DNA of 64,000 nt from Combretum micranthum (lineage: Eukaryota; Streptophyta; Magnoliopsida; Myrtales; Combretaceae): the NCBI GenBank assembly GCA_024138025.1, contig JAMXBD010002743.1:62001-126000 (forward strand), in the 5' to 3' direction. Position numbers and translations under genes: made by a program. Positions 46,650-56,697 of the stretch are shown here, piece after piece. The notes beneath the pieces are model-generated. The model worked only from the letters and a program-made list of their open reading frames with translations. It searched no databases and was not told the origin of the DNA. How positions within the stretch are numbered: the stretch's first letter is position 1; each line of letters opens with the position of its first letter.

Positions 46650-49228
46650 TGTAAGGACCCGCTATCACCCCTATATTGAAATAGGAGATAACGGTTCCCC
46701 AACCACATATAACCCCTAAGATTATATGTAAGGTTGCCTAAAGGAATCGTTTGAGTAATTGTTTATCTAATTCCATAAATATATTATACAATGGGAGACA
46801 TAAATATTTTTTTTTAAAACATAAGTAAAGCAACACTACCACACATTTATGGTAAAGGAAACAACTAAACTTCTAATTAGCTAAATGCACACATACATAT
46901 ATATACATATTACATCCAAAGGCTTCTTACAAGCCTTAACCCAAAATCCTCAAAACACGACCTAACTAATACTATATTTACACTATCAACCAAAATGAAT
47001 CTCATCTAATCTATTACATTCATAAGGTCCATTGAGTCTGTGGTCATCTCTAATCCTCCAACCCATCAAGAAAATCTTCAAAGTCGGATCCGTACCCCAT
47101 ACTCGTATAGAACTCATCGGAATCATCACCTGAAATAGATAAAATATGAGCTAAAGGCCCAGTACACAAGTAACGAATACAAAATGCGAAGTGCATCACA
47201 CATTCTTAGGCTAAATGAACTAGGCAACAATCACTTGTTCGTTAATAAGTATTTAGTTAGTAAGACAACACGGGAGTATTCAAACTCCGGGCAACAAGGA
47301 TCTAGTATTACGTCCGCGTCCCTGAGTAGTCCCTACTGTTCATACAGACTAGGCAGCCCCACATTTCGGCGTAGCCCATAATACTAGGGGGTCCTGAGTA
47401 ACGCATCACGACACTCTGGGGGTTGATATGAGCAGCTCGGATACTCATATCTCCTAAACAATTCTATCCATTAACGAGAAAGTACCCTGCCCCCAATCTA
47501 AGCAGGGTGCCACTCTCTGAACCAGATTCAACGGCAAACAACAATCAACACTCATATATCAATAATATTTTCTTATTTTAGAGTAGTTTGATCTTGATGC
47601 CTATCCTAGCAAAGAGACAAGCAAGTTACTGTGTACCTGATATAGCTCGGGAATTGACGGGGTTGACTGGGCGAGGATCTATCACTGTTTAAATCAATAT
47701 TAAATTCACACTTAGCTTAAGTACTAATTAACTAATATAAAAGATAAATATATCAAAGAAATCCAATTAAATTAATAAGGTCATAAGAAAACATTTAAAC
47801 AACCTAATATACCCTAGATCGTTTAACCAATACTTGATTGCTCAAATAACAAAACTTCATAAAATTTTAGAAAAAGTTTTTTGAAATTCAAAAGCACAGG
47901 GGATAGGCCGGTATCCAACGGCGGCTTTGAGCCGGTGCTCGATGCTCTGAAAATCAACACTGCCAGCACTGGCAGTGTTCAAGTGTACGCCGTCAGCCTT
48001 TGAATCCTACGCCGGCGGCCTTGAGCCGGCGTAGAATCCAAAACCAAAATTTTCAAAAACATCCAGAGAGGTCTAAGCCGTCCGCTTACATAGATACGCG
48101 GGCAGCTTTGACATGTACGCCGGCGGCCTTGATTCCCAGCGGCCAGCATACAATATGACAGAATGAACGCCGACTAACTTTTCCAACGAAAGCCGGCGGC
48201 TTTCATCCAGCCTTAAGAATTGTGAATCCAACGCTGCCTCTAAGCCGGCGGCATTGAATTCCCAGGTGCCGGCGTACGTTCAAAAATAGGCCTATACGAA
48301 AATTGTTTTGGATTTCCCCTGTTTTACTACACTTGTTCATTTTTAAAAAATTTTCTAAACTTAGTCCAATCTTTCTAAAGCTTGCTATATGATCCAAATG
48401 CCATCCTAACAACATGAATTCTACTTCTAATCATCAAAACACTAATCACACTTCAATTTCACATATCTACTACTCATTCCTTCAATTTCCTATAGCACTC
48501 ATCCCCACATATCCACACTGCTATAAGATGCAAATTACCACTCTATTAGCCATTTAGTCCCATCCAAACTATCATCCATGCACCAATTCAATTTCATACC
48601 AATCATCACCTCATAATCATATATATTCTAACATTCACAATAATTCAACATAGAACATAAAATAAAAGATAGAGTTTGTATTAAACTTACATGATTGAAT
48701 CTTGTCTTGGAATAATATTCAAATCCTTAAGCTTGTGATAAACCCTGGCCTAAGGTTCAAGATTTTGGGTTAAGAAAAGGAAGAAAAGAAAGAAGAAAAA
48801 AAAGTAAAATTCGTATGGAAATTTGAGGCTGCCAAAAGGGAGGGTTAACTTGTCCAAATTAAAGTCAAATGTCATCCAAATCTCATTAGGGGTATATTTG
48901 TCCTAGGTTTAATTTAGGCAAATTTCAAATGCATTTGTTGAATTTAAGCTCAAAAAGTGGTTTAAAGTTAGCAAAATTTCTGTCATATGTCTAAACAATT
49001 CAAAGTGAATTTACTAAATTCTAAACATAACACATGCATATTAATTTGAAAAAGACACACACATTAATTACACTATACACACATTTAGAGATATCAAACA
49101 ATAATTAAATTTATAAGACTATACACATATAAATAACACATTCACTAATTATTAACTAAGCACTCATATATATATATATCATTCCAATAACATATTACAT
49201 GCAATTTAAGGAATTCATGGCTATTTCA
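46650..49228 (-). repeat. 3' LTR of element E
   Basis: 2,579 bp, TGTAAGGACCC to GGCTATTTCA on plus (element sense TGAAATAGCC...CCTTACA). It contains a GC-rich hairpin cluster (47,900-48,290), a purine tract (48,776-48,810), an 11-bp stem CTAGTATTACG with CATAATACTAG (47,302-47,388, one mismatch) and hairpin GATATGAG/CTCATATC (47,425-47,451). The 65-codon frame at 47,184-47,381 recurs in the other LTR simply because LTRs are copies. Confidence 0.9.
47900..48290. repeat. GC-rich hairpin cluster in LTR E
   Basis: About 390 bp rich in GCCGGCGGCYTTGA motifs, alternating with partial inverse copies. Example hairpin CTACGCCGG / CCGGCGTAG at about 48,008-48,035. The equivalent regions are 55,505-55,885 (inverted) and 57,950-58,320. 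It sits between AT-rich halves of the LTR. Confidence 0.75.
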
Positions 49229-49241
49229 TTCTCTCCTCCTT
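49229..49241 (-). other. Polypurine tract of element E
   Basis: Minus-strand AAGGAGGAGAGAA next to the 3' LTR start TGAAATAGCC. Confidence 0.85.
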
Positions 49242-49279
49242 CAAAAAGTTTCGTCCTCGAAACTTAGCTTACCTTAACG

Positions 49280-49520
49280 CTATTCAAATAACTCGGGGTA
49301 CTTCTGCTTCATTTCGTTCTCGGGCTCCCATGTCGCTTCCCTCTCGGTTTGTCCGTCCACAAAACCTTCACATAAGGGATTACTTTTCTCCTCAACACTT
49401 TATCAATCCTATCCAAGACTTTGATCGGTTTCTCCACGTGCTCAAATTTGGTTGAATCTCCGGTTGATGTGTAGAAATGATAGCTTCGGGATCTGATATA
49501 CACTTTCGAAGTTGTGACAC
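49280..49520 (-). pseudogene. Chromodomain at pol C-terminus of E
   Basis: Minus strand: VEKPIKVLDRIDKVLRRKVI and then PYVKVLW (about 49,365-49,440) followed, in a shifted frame, by EREATWEPENEMKQKYPELF and a stop at 49,280. This is the chromovirus integrase-linked chromodomain, which in family members directs integration toward particular chromatin. A one-base frameshift lies between the LW and the TEREATWEPE part. The stop gives the end of pol, about 50 bp before the polypurine tract. Confidence 0.8.
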
Positions 49521-50718
49521 ATGGAATACATCATGCACTTCCGACAAATTGGTGGTAGAGCCAATCGATAAGCTAATGGTCCAATTCTTTCTAGATTCAT
49601 ACGGACCAATATACCTCGGATTCAATTTACCTCTAGCTCCAAATCTAATAATCCCTTTTGTTGGTGAAATTCTAAGAAACACATGATCACCCACTTCAAA
49701 CTCCAATGGTCTTCTCCTCATGTCGGCATAGCTTTTATACCGATCTTGAGCCGTTTTCATCCTTTGCTTAACCACTTGAATTTTATCCACTGCTTGTTGC
49801 ACTAATTCTGGACCCAAAATAACTCTTTCTCCAACTTCATCCCAATGTATTGGAGATCTGCATTTCTACCATAAAGTGCTTCATAGGGTGCCATTTGAAT
49901 TGTTACTTGAAAACTATTGTTGTAGGCAAATTCAACAAGTGGCAATAAGTATCCCACTTATTGCCAAAATCTAGAGCACATGCTCTAAGCATATCTTCCA
50001 AGATTTGAATTGTCTTTCCGATTGCCCGTCTGTCTGTGGATGAAATGCAGTACTAAACTGAAGTTGAGTACCTAAAGCGGCATGTAGACTTTTCCAAAAT
50101 CGCTGACAAACGAGAATCTCGATCAGAAGTGATTGTCTTCGGAATCCCGTGTAATCTCACTATTTCTTTGATATAGATATGTGCCATTCTTTCTAAGAAT
50201 CTCCAACCCTCAAGGTATGAAATGAGCCGATTTCGTTAATCTATCTACGATTACCCAAATAACTTCATATTTGGCAATAGTCTTGGGTAAAGCCGATATG
50301 AAATCCATGGTGATATCATCCCATTTCCATTCAGGTATGGATAAAGGTCGAAGTTCTCCTCCGGGTCGTTGATGCTCGATTTTTATTTGTTGACAAGTCA
50401 AACACTTGGATACATAGTGAGCAATATCTTTTTAAACCTTCCCACCATAATTTTTCTTCAAATCTCTATACATTTTGGTGGTTCCCGGTGGATCGAATAT
50501 GAAGATGAATGAGCTTCCTTCAGGATTTCTTCTCTCAACTCATATGGCACAAAAAGTCGATTCCCATATCTAATAACTTCATCCTCATCAATTCTCAACT
50601 CTTTTCTCTTCCCTTCTCCAATGGCTATCTTTATTCTTTTAACTTCATCATCTTGCTTTTGGACTTGTTTAATCCTTTCCAAAATTGTCGGTTGCAAGGA
50701 TAATTGAGCCAATATCAC
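49500..50718 (-). pseudogene. Integrase of E
   Basis: Minus-strand pieces in order: a zinc-binding N-terminal region with ELREEILKEAHSSSYSIH (50,520-50,580), beyond which it breaks; C-x2-C remnant [12 protein letters not shown] at 50,401; core [15 protein letters not shown] (first catalytic Asp) and [14 protein letters not shown] at 50,210-50,340; SDRDSRF (second Asp) near 50,110; PLVEFAYNNSFQ and MAPYEALYGR near 49,860-49,950 (third catalytic region nearby); and the C-terminal GPY module GKLNPRYIGPYE with VFHVSQLRK at 49,500-49,650. The enzyme inserts cDNA into the chromosome. Several frame changes disrupt it. Confidence 0.85.
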
Positions 50719-50729
50719 ATCAACTTGCT

Positions 50730-51527
50730 CTAATGTAACTCAAGTTCTAACTTCATGAAATCCATCTGAATTCCTCTTTGGCTAGAAATCAAAGTCACAT
50801 CATCCATTTGCTTCTTCCTACTGAGTGCATCCGCTACTACATTAGCTTTCCCAGGATGATAAAGTATTTCCACATCATAATCTTTAATCAACTCAAGCCA
50901 TCTTCTTTGCCTCATATTAAGTTCTTTCTGTGTGAATATGTATTTCAAACTCTTGTGATCCGTGTAGATCTTACATTTCTCTCCAAACAAATAATGTCTC
51001 CAAAGTTTCAATGCGAGAATCACTGCTGCCAATTCAAGATCATGCACCGGGTAATTCTTCTCATGGGGTTTTAGTTGCCTTGATGCATAAGCTATAACTT
51101 TTCCATCTTGCATGAGAACACAACCGAGTCCTTGGATAGATGCATCACTGAAAACTTCAAATTCCTTTCCACTAACAGGCAATGCCAAAATAGGAGCTGA
51201 TACCAATCTTTCTTTCAACTCTTTAAAACTCCTCTCACACTTGTCATCCCACACATACTTAGTATTCTTCCGTGTCAACTTTGTTAATGGAGATGCAAGT
51301 TTCGAAAATCCTTCAACAAACCTTCGGTAGTATCCAGCTAATCCAAGGAAACTTCTAATCTCACTCACATTAGTAGGTGCCCATTTCAAAATGGCTTCAA
51401 TCTTCATTGGATCAACCGAAATACCTTCCTTTGAGATAATATGTCCAAGAAAGGATATTTCTTCCAACCAAAACTGACACTTGTTAAATTTCGCATAAAG
51501 TTTCTTCTCTCGGAGTTTTCGTAACAC
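50730..51527 (-). CDS. RT thumb and RNase H segment of E (longest open pol stretch)
   Basis: 265 open codons. Residues 1-60 are the end of reverse transcriptase ([20 protein letters not shown] and the [11 protein letters not shown] block at 60-70). Residues about 121-240 are RNase H, with the four catalytic acids visible: D128 in FSDAS, E165 in DLELAAV, D190 in YTDHKSL and D233 in VADALSR. This half of pol is undamaged in its active-site residues, unlike the frameshifted regions on both sides. It is part of a polyprotein, not a separate gene; the Met at 51,527 is internal. Confidence 0.88.
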   Translation of the reverse strand: MLRKLREKKLYAKFNKCQFWLEEISFLGHIISKEGISVDPMKIEAILKWAPTNVSEIRSFLGLAGYYRRFVEGFSKLASPLTKLTRKNTKYVWDDKCERSFKELKERLVSAPILALPVSGKEFEVFSDASIQGLGCVLMQDGKVIAYASRQLKPHEKNYPVHDLELAAVILALKLWRHYLFGEKCKIYTDHKSLKYIFTQKELNMRQRRWLELIKDYDVEILYHPGKANVVADALSRKKQMDDVTLISSQRGIQMDFMKLELELH

Positions 51528-51559
51528 AAGTCTTAAATGCTCTCGATGCTCTTCCTTGT

Positions 51560-52199
51560 TCCGAGAATATATCAGAATATCATCAATGAATACTATGACA
51601 AATGAATCCAGATATCCTTGAAGACTCTATTCATCAAATCCATGAATGCGGCTGGAGCATTGGTTAACCCAAAAGGCATTACCAAAAACTCGAAGTGTCC
51701 ATACCGAGTTCGAAAGCCGTCTTCTGAATATCTTGCGATTTGATCTTGAGTTGATAATATCCTGATCTCAAGTCGATCTTAGAAAACACTGTGGCTCCCT
51801 TTAACTGATCGAACAAATCATCGATCCTAGGTAAAGGGTATTTGTTCTTGATAGTAACTCGGTTCAATTCCCGGTAATCAATACACATGCGTAAACTTTC
51901 ATCTTTCTTCTTGACAAAAACAGGAGCACCCCAGGGCGATATACTCGGTCTGATAAAGCCCAATCTTGTAACTCTTGCAATTGTAACTTCAACTCTTTCA
52001 ATTCAGCTGGAGCCATTCTATATGGAGCTTTAGAGATAGGTACCGTTCCAGGCAATACCTCAATTCCAAACTCTATCTCCCGATCCGGTGGTAATCCAGG
52101 TAACTTCTCAGGAAATACATCCACAAACTCATTCACAATTGGCGTCATTTTGATATCCACTTCTTCAATATTTATAGCTGCCACAACGGTTTTTCCCAC
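51560..52199 (-). pseudogene. Reverse transcriptase fingers and palm of E
   Basis: Minus strand, three frames. First [20 protein letters not shown] and [14 protein letters not shown] (52,199-51,980). Then [40 protein letters not shown] and then RIDDLF, and [15 protein letters not shown] (51,963-51,690; first catalytic Asp in SKIDLRSGY). Then [20 protein letters not shown] and the FIDDILIYS box near 51,565-51,600, the YVDD equivalent with the two metal-binding Asp kept. Two single-base frameshifts separate parts that are otherwise conserved. Copies element RNA to DNA. Confidence 0.9.
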
Positions 52200-52249
52200 A
52201 GCTCCATAAACTTCATACTCCTAGGTCTCAACCTCTCCAATTTATGTGT

Positions 52250-52665
52250 GAAACTCCCTTCAATCAACCGAAACTTAACTCCGCCTTACTACAATCAATC
52301 GTGACCTTATATTGATTTAGCCAATTCATTCCCAAAATCACATCAAAATCAGATAAAGGCAACACTATCATATCAATAGGCATGTTCACATTTGAAATCA
52401 CAACACTTATACTTTTACACACACAAGGATGTCTATTTTCAATCACCAACGGAGTAGTCACACACATAACACGATCAATCAACAATTCAGAGGCAAGCTC
52501 ACAATCATTCATAAAATTTTCAGAAATACAAGCATGAGTCGCTCCAGTATCAATTAGCACATATGCATCCCTATTAGCAACACTCAGTATACCTGCCAAA
52601 GTGTCTACTGAGGGTGTGTCCTCAATCTGCTGTAAGGCAAAAACCCTCGGATTTGTCTTTCCCTT
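52250..52665 (-). pseudogene. Aspartic protease of E
   Basis: Minus strand: AGILSVANRDAYVLIDTGAT with the active-site DTGA near 52,540, ending with FDVILGMNWLNQYKVTIDC near 52,280-52,345. About 110 residues are open in one frame, joined upstream in the same frame to the end of gag (RVFALQQIEDTPSVDTLAG). Processes the gag-pol polyprotein. Catalytic residues look intact; the pseudogene call reflects the broken polyprotein. Confidence 0.85.
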
Positions 52666-53924
52666 CTCACATCAACTCCACTCTTCACATTAGGTCGGTC
52701 CTTGCAATTAGCAATGTGATGCCCTCTTTGCTTGCAATATGCACAAAAGACCGGTGGTAGTTTCGGATTCTTGCACTCTCTAGACTTATGCCCAACTTGA
52801 CCACATGAGAAACATGCATTGGGAGTCCACTTGCAATCGGACAACTCATGAGGACCATAGCACCTAAAACATTTCTTTTCAAATGCAAGTGTAGGAGCTT
52901 TATATATCGGCTTTTGATCTCCTTGTCGTCCCATAAATGGCTTCTTTCCTTTACCAACACCCCGATAACTATCATAGGATGAAGTAGGAGCGGGTCTCTT
53001 TCCCAGAAATGCAGCTCTCTTGCTCTTCTAATTCTACTATCGTTCTGAATTTGCTCCATTAGCAAAGCTTTGGCCACCGTATCTGATAGGGTATGCAACT
53101 CAAATTTCTTCACTTCACTTTGGATTTCTTCATTCAGTCCATTCTGAAATTTCTGAACTTTCATCCTCTCATCTCGGTAATCACCTCCAGCAAAACGCAA
53201 CAGTCTACAGAATTCACCATGATATTCATCTAGTCTTGCTCCCTTGTCTCAAGTTCAACCAATCGGCTATCATCCTCTCTTACTGAATTCGGAAATACTT
53301 GATGAAAAATATATCCTTGAATGCATTCCATGATATGGGTATTGTAGATTTCCACTTGTTAATCTCCACCAATTATAAGCTTCTTTCTTCATCATGTAAA
53401 CCGCTAAATCCACTTTATTATCTTCCGGGGTTCTACTGGCTGCAAATGTTTTCTCAAGCTCCTCTATCCACCTTCAGCTACTGTAGGGTCGGTACTAGTG
53501 CCATCAAACTCTGGAACCATCTTGCTAAAATCATGTAACTTGATTTGATTGGATTGATCATTCACAGAAGTAGCCTCATTTGTCTCATTCCCTGCTGGTT
53601 ACCTTGCTGCATGAGATGCTGAGTTTGTTGATACATCATCATCTGATATTGCTGCATCATGGCCATCATATCCCTCATCATACTGTACATCGAGTTCGGA
53701 TCACTAGTTGGTATTTGTGACATAGGAGGAATGGGTGGCATAGGTGGAGGTGGAGGAATCTGAGTGTGGAGGAATTTGTGAAGCTGAAGCCGATGCAGGC
53801 GATGGAGTAGTCTCACTGCTCGGTGTAGAAGATGAAGTAGGAGCAAATGTAGACGATGACTGTGTGGTGGTGGCATACTTTCTCTATCAGAATGTTGCCT
53901 GGTAGACCTCCTCAACCTGTCCAT
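52605..53924 (-). pseudogene. Gag of E
   Basis: The likely start MDRLRRSTRQHSDRESMPPP is at 53,924. A Pro/Met/Gln-rich stretch (PPPPPMPPIPPMSQIP, MMRDMMAMMQQYQMMM) follows with a frame change. Then come LHDFSKMVPEFDG near 53,520, IEELEKTFAASRTPEDNKVD and MMKKEAYNWW near 53,370-53,470 (capsid core), RFAGGDYRDERMKVQKFQNG and LNEEIQSEVKKF (53,090-53,200), and three zinc knuckles at 52,690-52,880: CFRCYGPHELSDC, CFSCGQVGHKSREC, CAYCKQRGHHIANC. This is the usual chromovirus gag layout. At least four frameshifts. Confidence 0.85.
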
Positions 53925-54218
53925 CTTTACAATTGCATAGATATATTCAACACACATTCACACATGTATCTAAATTCCTAATCACATGCAAAACTTATCA
54001 AGTTAACATTTACATTCATACATAAATGACAAACAATTCAAAATCATCAACAAACAATAAGCAATTAGTAACAAGAAACAAATAACAATTATATAAAACA
54101 AGCAAGAAGGAAATTACACACAACTATTTGGATAGCTTAATTCTTTTCTATACTACTTAATTGTGTCTAGGTCAAGTCTTAAATAATCATGACAATTAAA
54201 TAAGCAATTAATCAAACG

Positions 54219-54230
54219 GCTCTGATACCA
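54219..54230 (-). other. Primer-binding site of element E
   Basis: Minus-strand TGGTATCAGAGC, an exact complement of the initiator-Met tRNA 3' end, two bases from the LTR end at 54,233. Confidence 0.93.
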
Positions 54231-54232
54231 AC

Positions 54233-55446
54233 TGTAAGGACCCGCTATACCCCTATATTTGAAATAGGAGATAACGGTTCCCCAACCACATATAACCCCT
54301 AAGATTATATGTAAGGTTGCCTAAAGGAATTGTTTGAGTAATTGTTTATCTAATTCCATAAATTATTATACAATGGGAGACATAAATTTTTTTTTAAACT
54401 TAAGTAAAGCAACATACCACACATTTTGGTAAAGGAAACAACTAAACTTCTAATTAGCTAAATACACATACATATATATACATATTACATCCAAAGGCTT
54501 CTTACAAGCCTTAACCAAAATCCTCAAAACACGACCTAACTAATACTATAATTACACTATCAACCAAAATGAATCTCATCTAATCTATTACATTCATAAG
54601 GTCCATTGAGTCCATGGTCATCTCTAATCCTCCAACCCATCAAGAAAATCTTCAAAGTCGGTTCCGTACCCCATACTCGTATAGAACTCATCGGAATCAT
54701 CACCTGAAATAGATAAAATATGAGCCAAAGGCCCAGTACACAAGTAACGAATACAAAATGCGAAGTGGATCACACATTCTTAGGCTAAATGACTATGCAA
54801 CAATCACTTGTTCGTTATAAGTATTTAGTTAGTAAGACAACACGGGAGTATTCAAACTCCGGCAACAAGGATCTAGTATTACGTCCGCCTCCCTGAGTGG
54901 TCCCTACTGTTCATACAGACTAGGCAGCCCCACCTTCCGGCGTAGCCCGTAATACTAGGGGATCCTGAGTAACGCATCACGACGCTCAGGGGGTTGATAT
55001 GAGCAGCTCGGATACTCATATCTCCTAAACAATTCTATCCATTAACGAGAAAGTACCCTGCCCCCAATCTGAGCAGGGTGCCGCTCTCCGAACCAGATTC
55101 AACGGCAAACAACAATCAACACTCATATATCAATAATATTTTCTTATTTTAGAGTAGTTTGATCTTGATGCCTATCCTAGCAAAGAGACAAGCAAGTTAC
55201 TGCGTACCTGATATAGCTCGGGAATTAACGGGGTTGACTGGGCGAGGATCTATCACTGTTTAAATCAATATTAAATTCACACTTAGCTTAAGTACTAATT
55301 AACTAATATAAAAGATAAATATATCAAAGAAATCCAAATAAATTAATAAAGGTCATAAGAAGACGTTTAAACATCCTAATATACCCTAGATCGCTTAACC
55401 AATACTTAATTGCTCAAATAACAAACTTCAGAAAATTTTAGAAAAA
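54233..55446 (-). repeat. E 5' LTR, inner partial copy (normal orientation)
   Basis: Matches 46,650-47,875 of the 3' LTR (plus-strand view: TGTAAGGACCC to AAAATTTTAGAAAAA) and then switches to inverted LTR sequence. It contains hairpin 1 CCTGAG/CTCAGG (54,964-54,990), hairpin 2 GATATGAG/CTCATATC (54,996-55,022) and the 11-bp stem CTAGTATTACG/CGTAATACTAG (54,873-54,958). Confidence 0.9.
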
Positions 55447-56697
55447 TGAACAAGTGTAGTAAAACAGGGGAAATCCAAAACAATTTTCGTATAGGCCTAT
55501 TTTTGAACGTACGCCGGCACCTGGGAATTCAACGCCACCGGCTTAGAGGCAGCGTTGGATTCACAATTCTTAAGGCTGGATGAAAGCCGCTGGCTTTCGC
55601 TGGAAAAGTCAGTCGGCGTTCATTCTGTCATATTGTACGCTAGCCGCTCGGAATTAAGGCCGCCGGCGTACATGTCAAAGCTGCCCGCGTATCTATGTAA
55701 GCGGACGACATAGACCTCTCTGGACGTTTTTGAAAATTTTGGTTTTGGATTCTACGCCGGCTCAAGGCCGCCGGCGTAGGATTCAAAGGCTGACGGCGTA
55801 CCCTTGAACATTGCCAGCGCTGGCATTGTTGATTTTCAGAGCATCGAGCACCGGCTCAAAGCCGCCGGCTTTGGATGCCGGCCTATCCCCTGTGCTTTTG
55901 AATTTCAAAAAATTTTTTCTAAAATTTTCTGAAGTTTGTTATTTGAGCAATTAAGTATTGGTTAAGCGATCTAGGGTATATTAGGATGTTTAAACGTTTT
56001 CTTATGACCTTTATTAATTTATTTGGATTTCTTTGATATATTTATCTTTTATATTAGTTAATTAGTACTTAAGCTAAGTGTGAATTTAATATTGATTTAA
56101 ACAGTGATAGATCCTCGCCCAGTCAACCCCGTCAATTCCCGAGCTATATCAGGTACGCAGTAACTTGCTTGTCTCTTTGCTAGGATAGGCATCAAGATCA
56201 AACTACTCTAAAATAAGAAATATTATTGATATACGAGTATGGGGTACGGGACCGACTTTGAAGATTTTCTTGATGGGTTGGAGGATTAGAGATGACCACG
56301 GACTCAATGGACCTTATGAATGTAATAGATTAGATGAGATTCATTTGGTTGATAGTGTAAATATAGTATTAGTTAGGTCGTGTTTTGAGGATTTGGGTTA
56401 AGGCTTGTAAGAAGCCTTTGGATGTAATATGTATTTATGTATGTGTGTATTTAGCTAATTAGAATTTAGTTGTTTCCTTTACCATAAATATGTGGTAGTG
56501 TTGCTTTACTTAAGTTTTAATAAAAAAAAAATATAGTAATAATATTTATGTCTCCCATTCTATAATTATTTATGGAATTAGATAAACAATTACTCAAACA
56601 ATTCCTTTAGGCAACCTTACATATAATCTTAGGGGTTATATGTGGTTGGGGAACCGTTATCTCCTATTTGAATATAGGGGTGATAGCGGGTCCTTAC
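55447..56697 (+). repeat. Inverted partial LTR copy inside E 5' LTR
   Basis: Reverse complement of LTR positions corresponding to 48,345 down to 46,650, minus about 447 bp (equivalent of 47,109-47,556). It starts with TGAACAAGTG and ends with GGTCCTTACA, then abuts the outer LTR copy. The join at 55,446 falls in an A-rich match (AGAAAAA). With its neighbours it makes a fold-back of more than 1 kb per arm. Confidence 0.9.

Noticed and set aside
47184..47381. 65-codon frame also present at 57,227-57,424
   Set aside because: Its repetition is explained by LTR duplication; it is antisense to E and has no recognisable motif.
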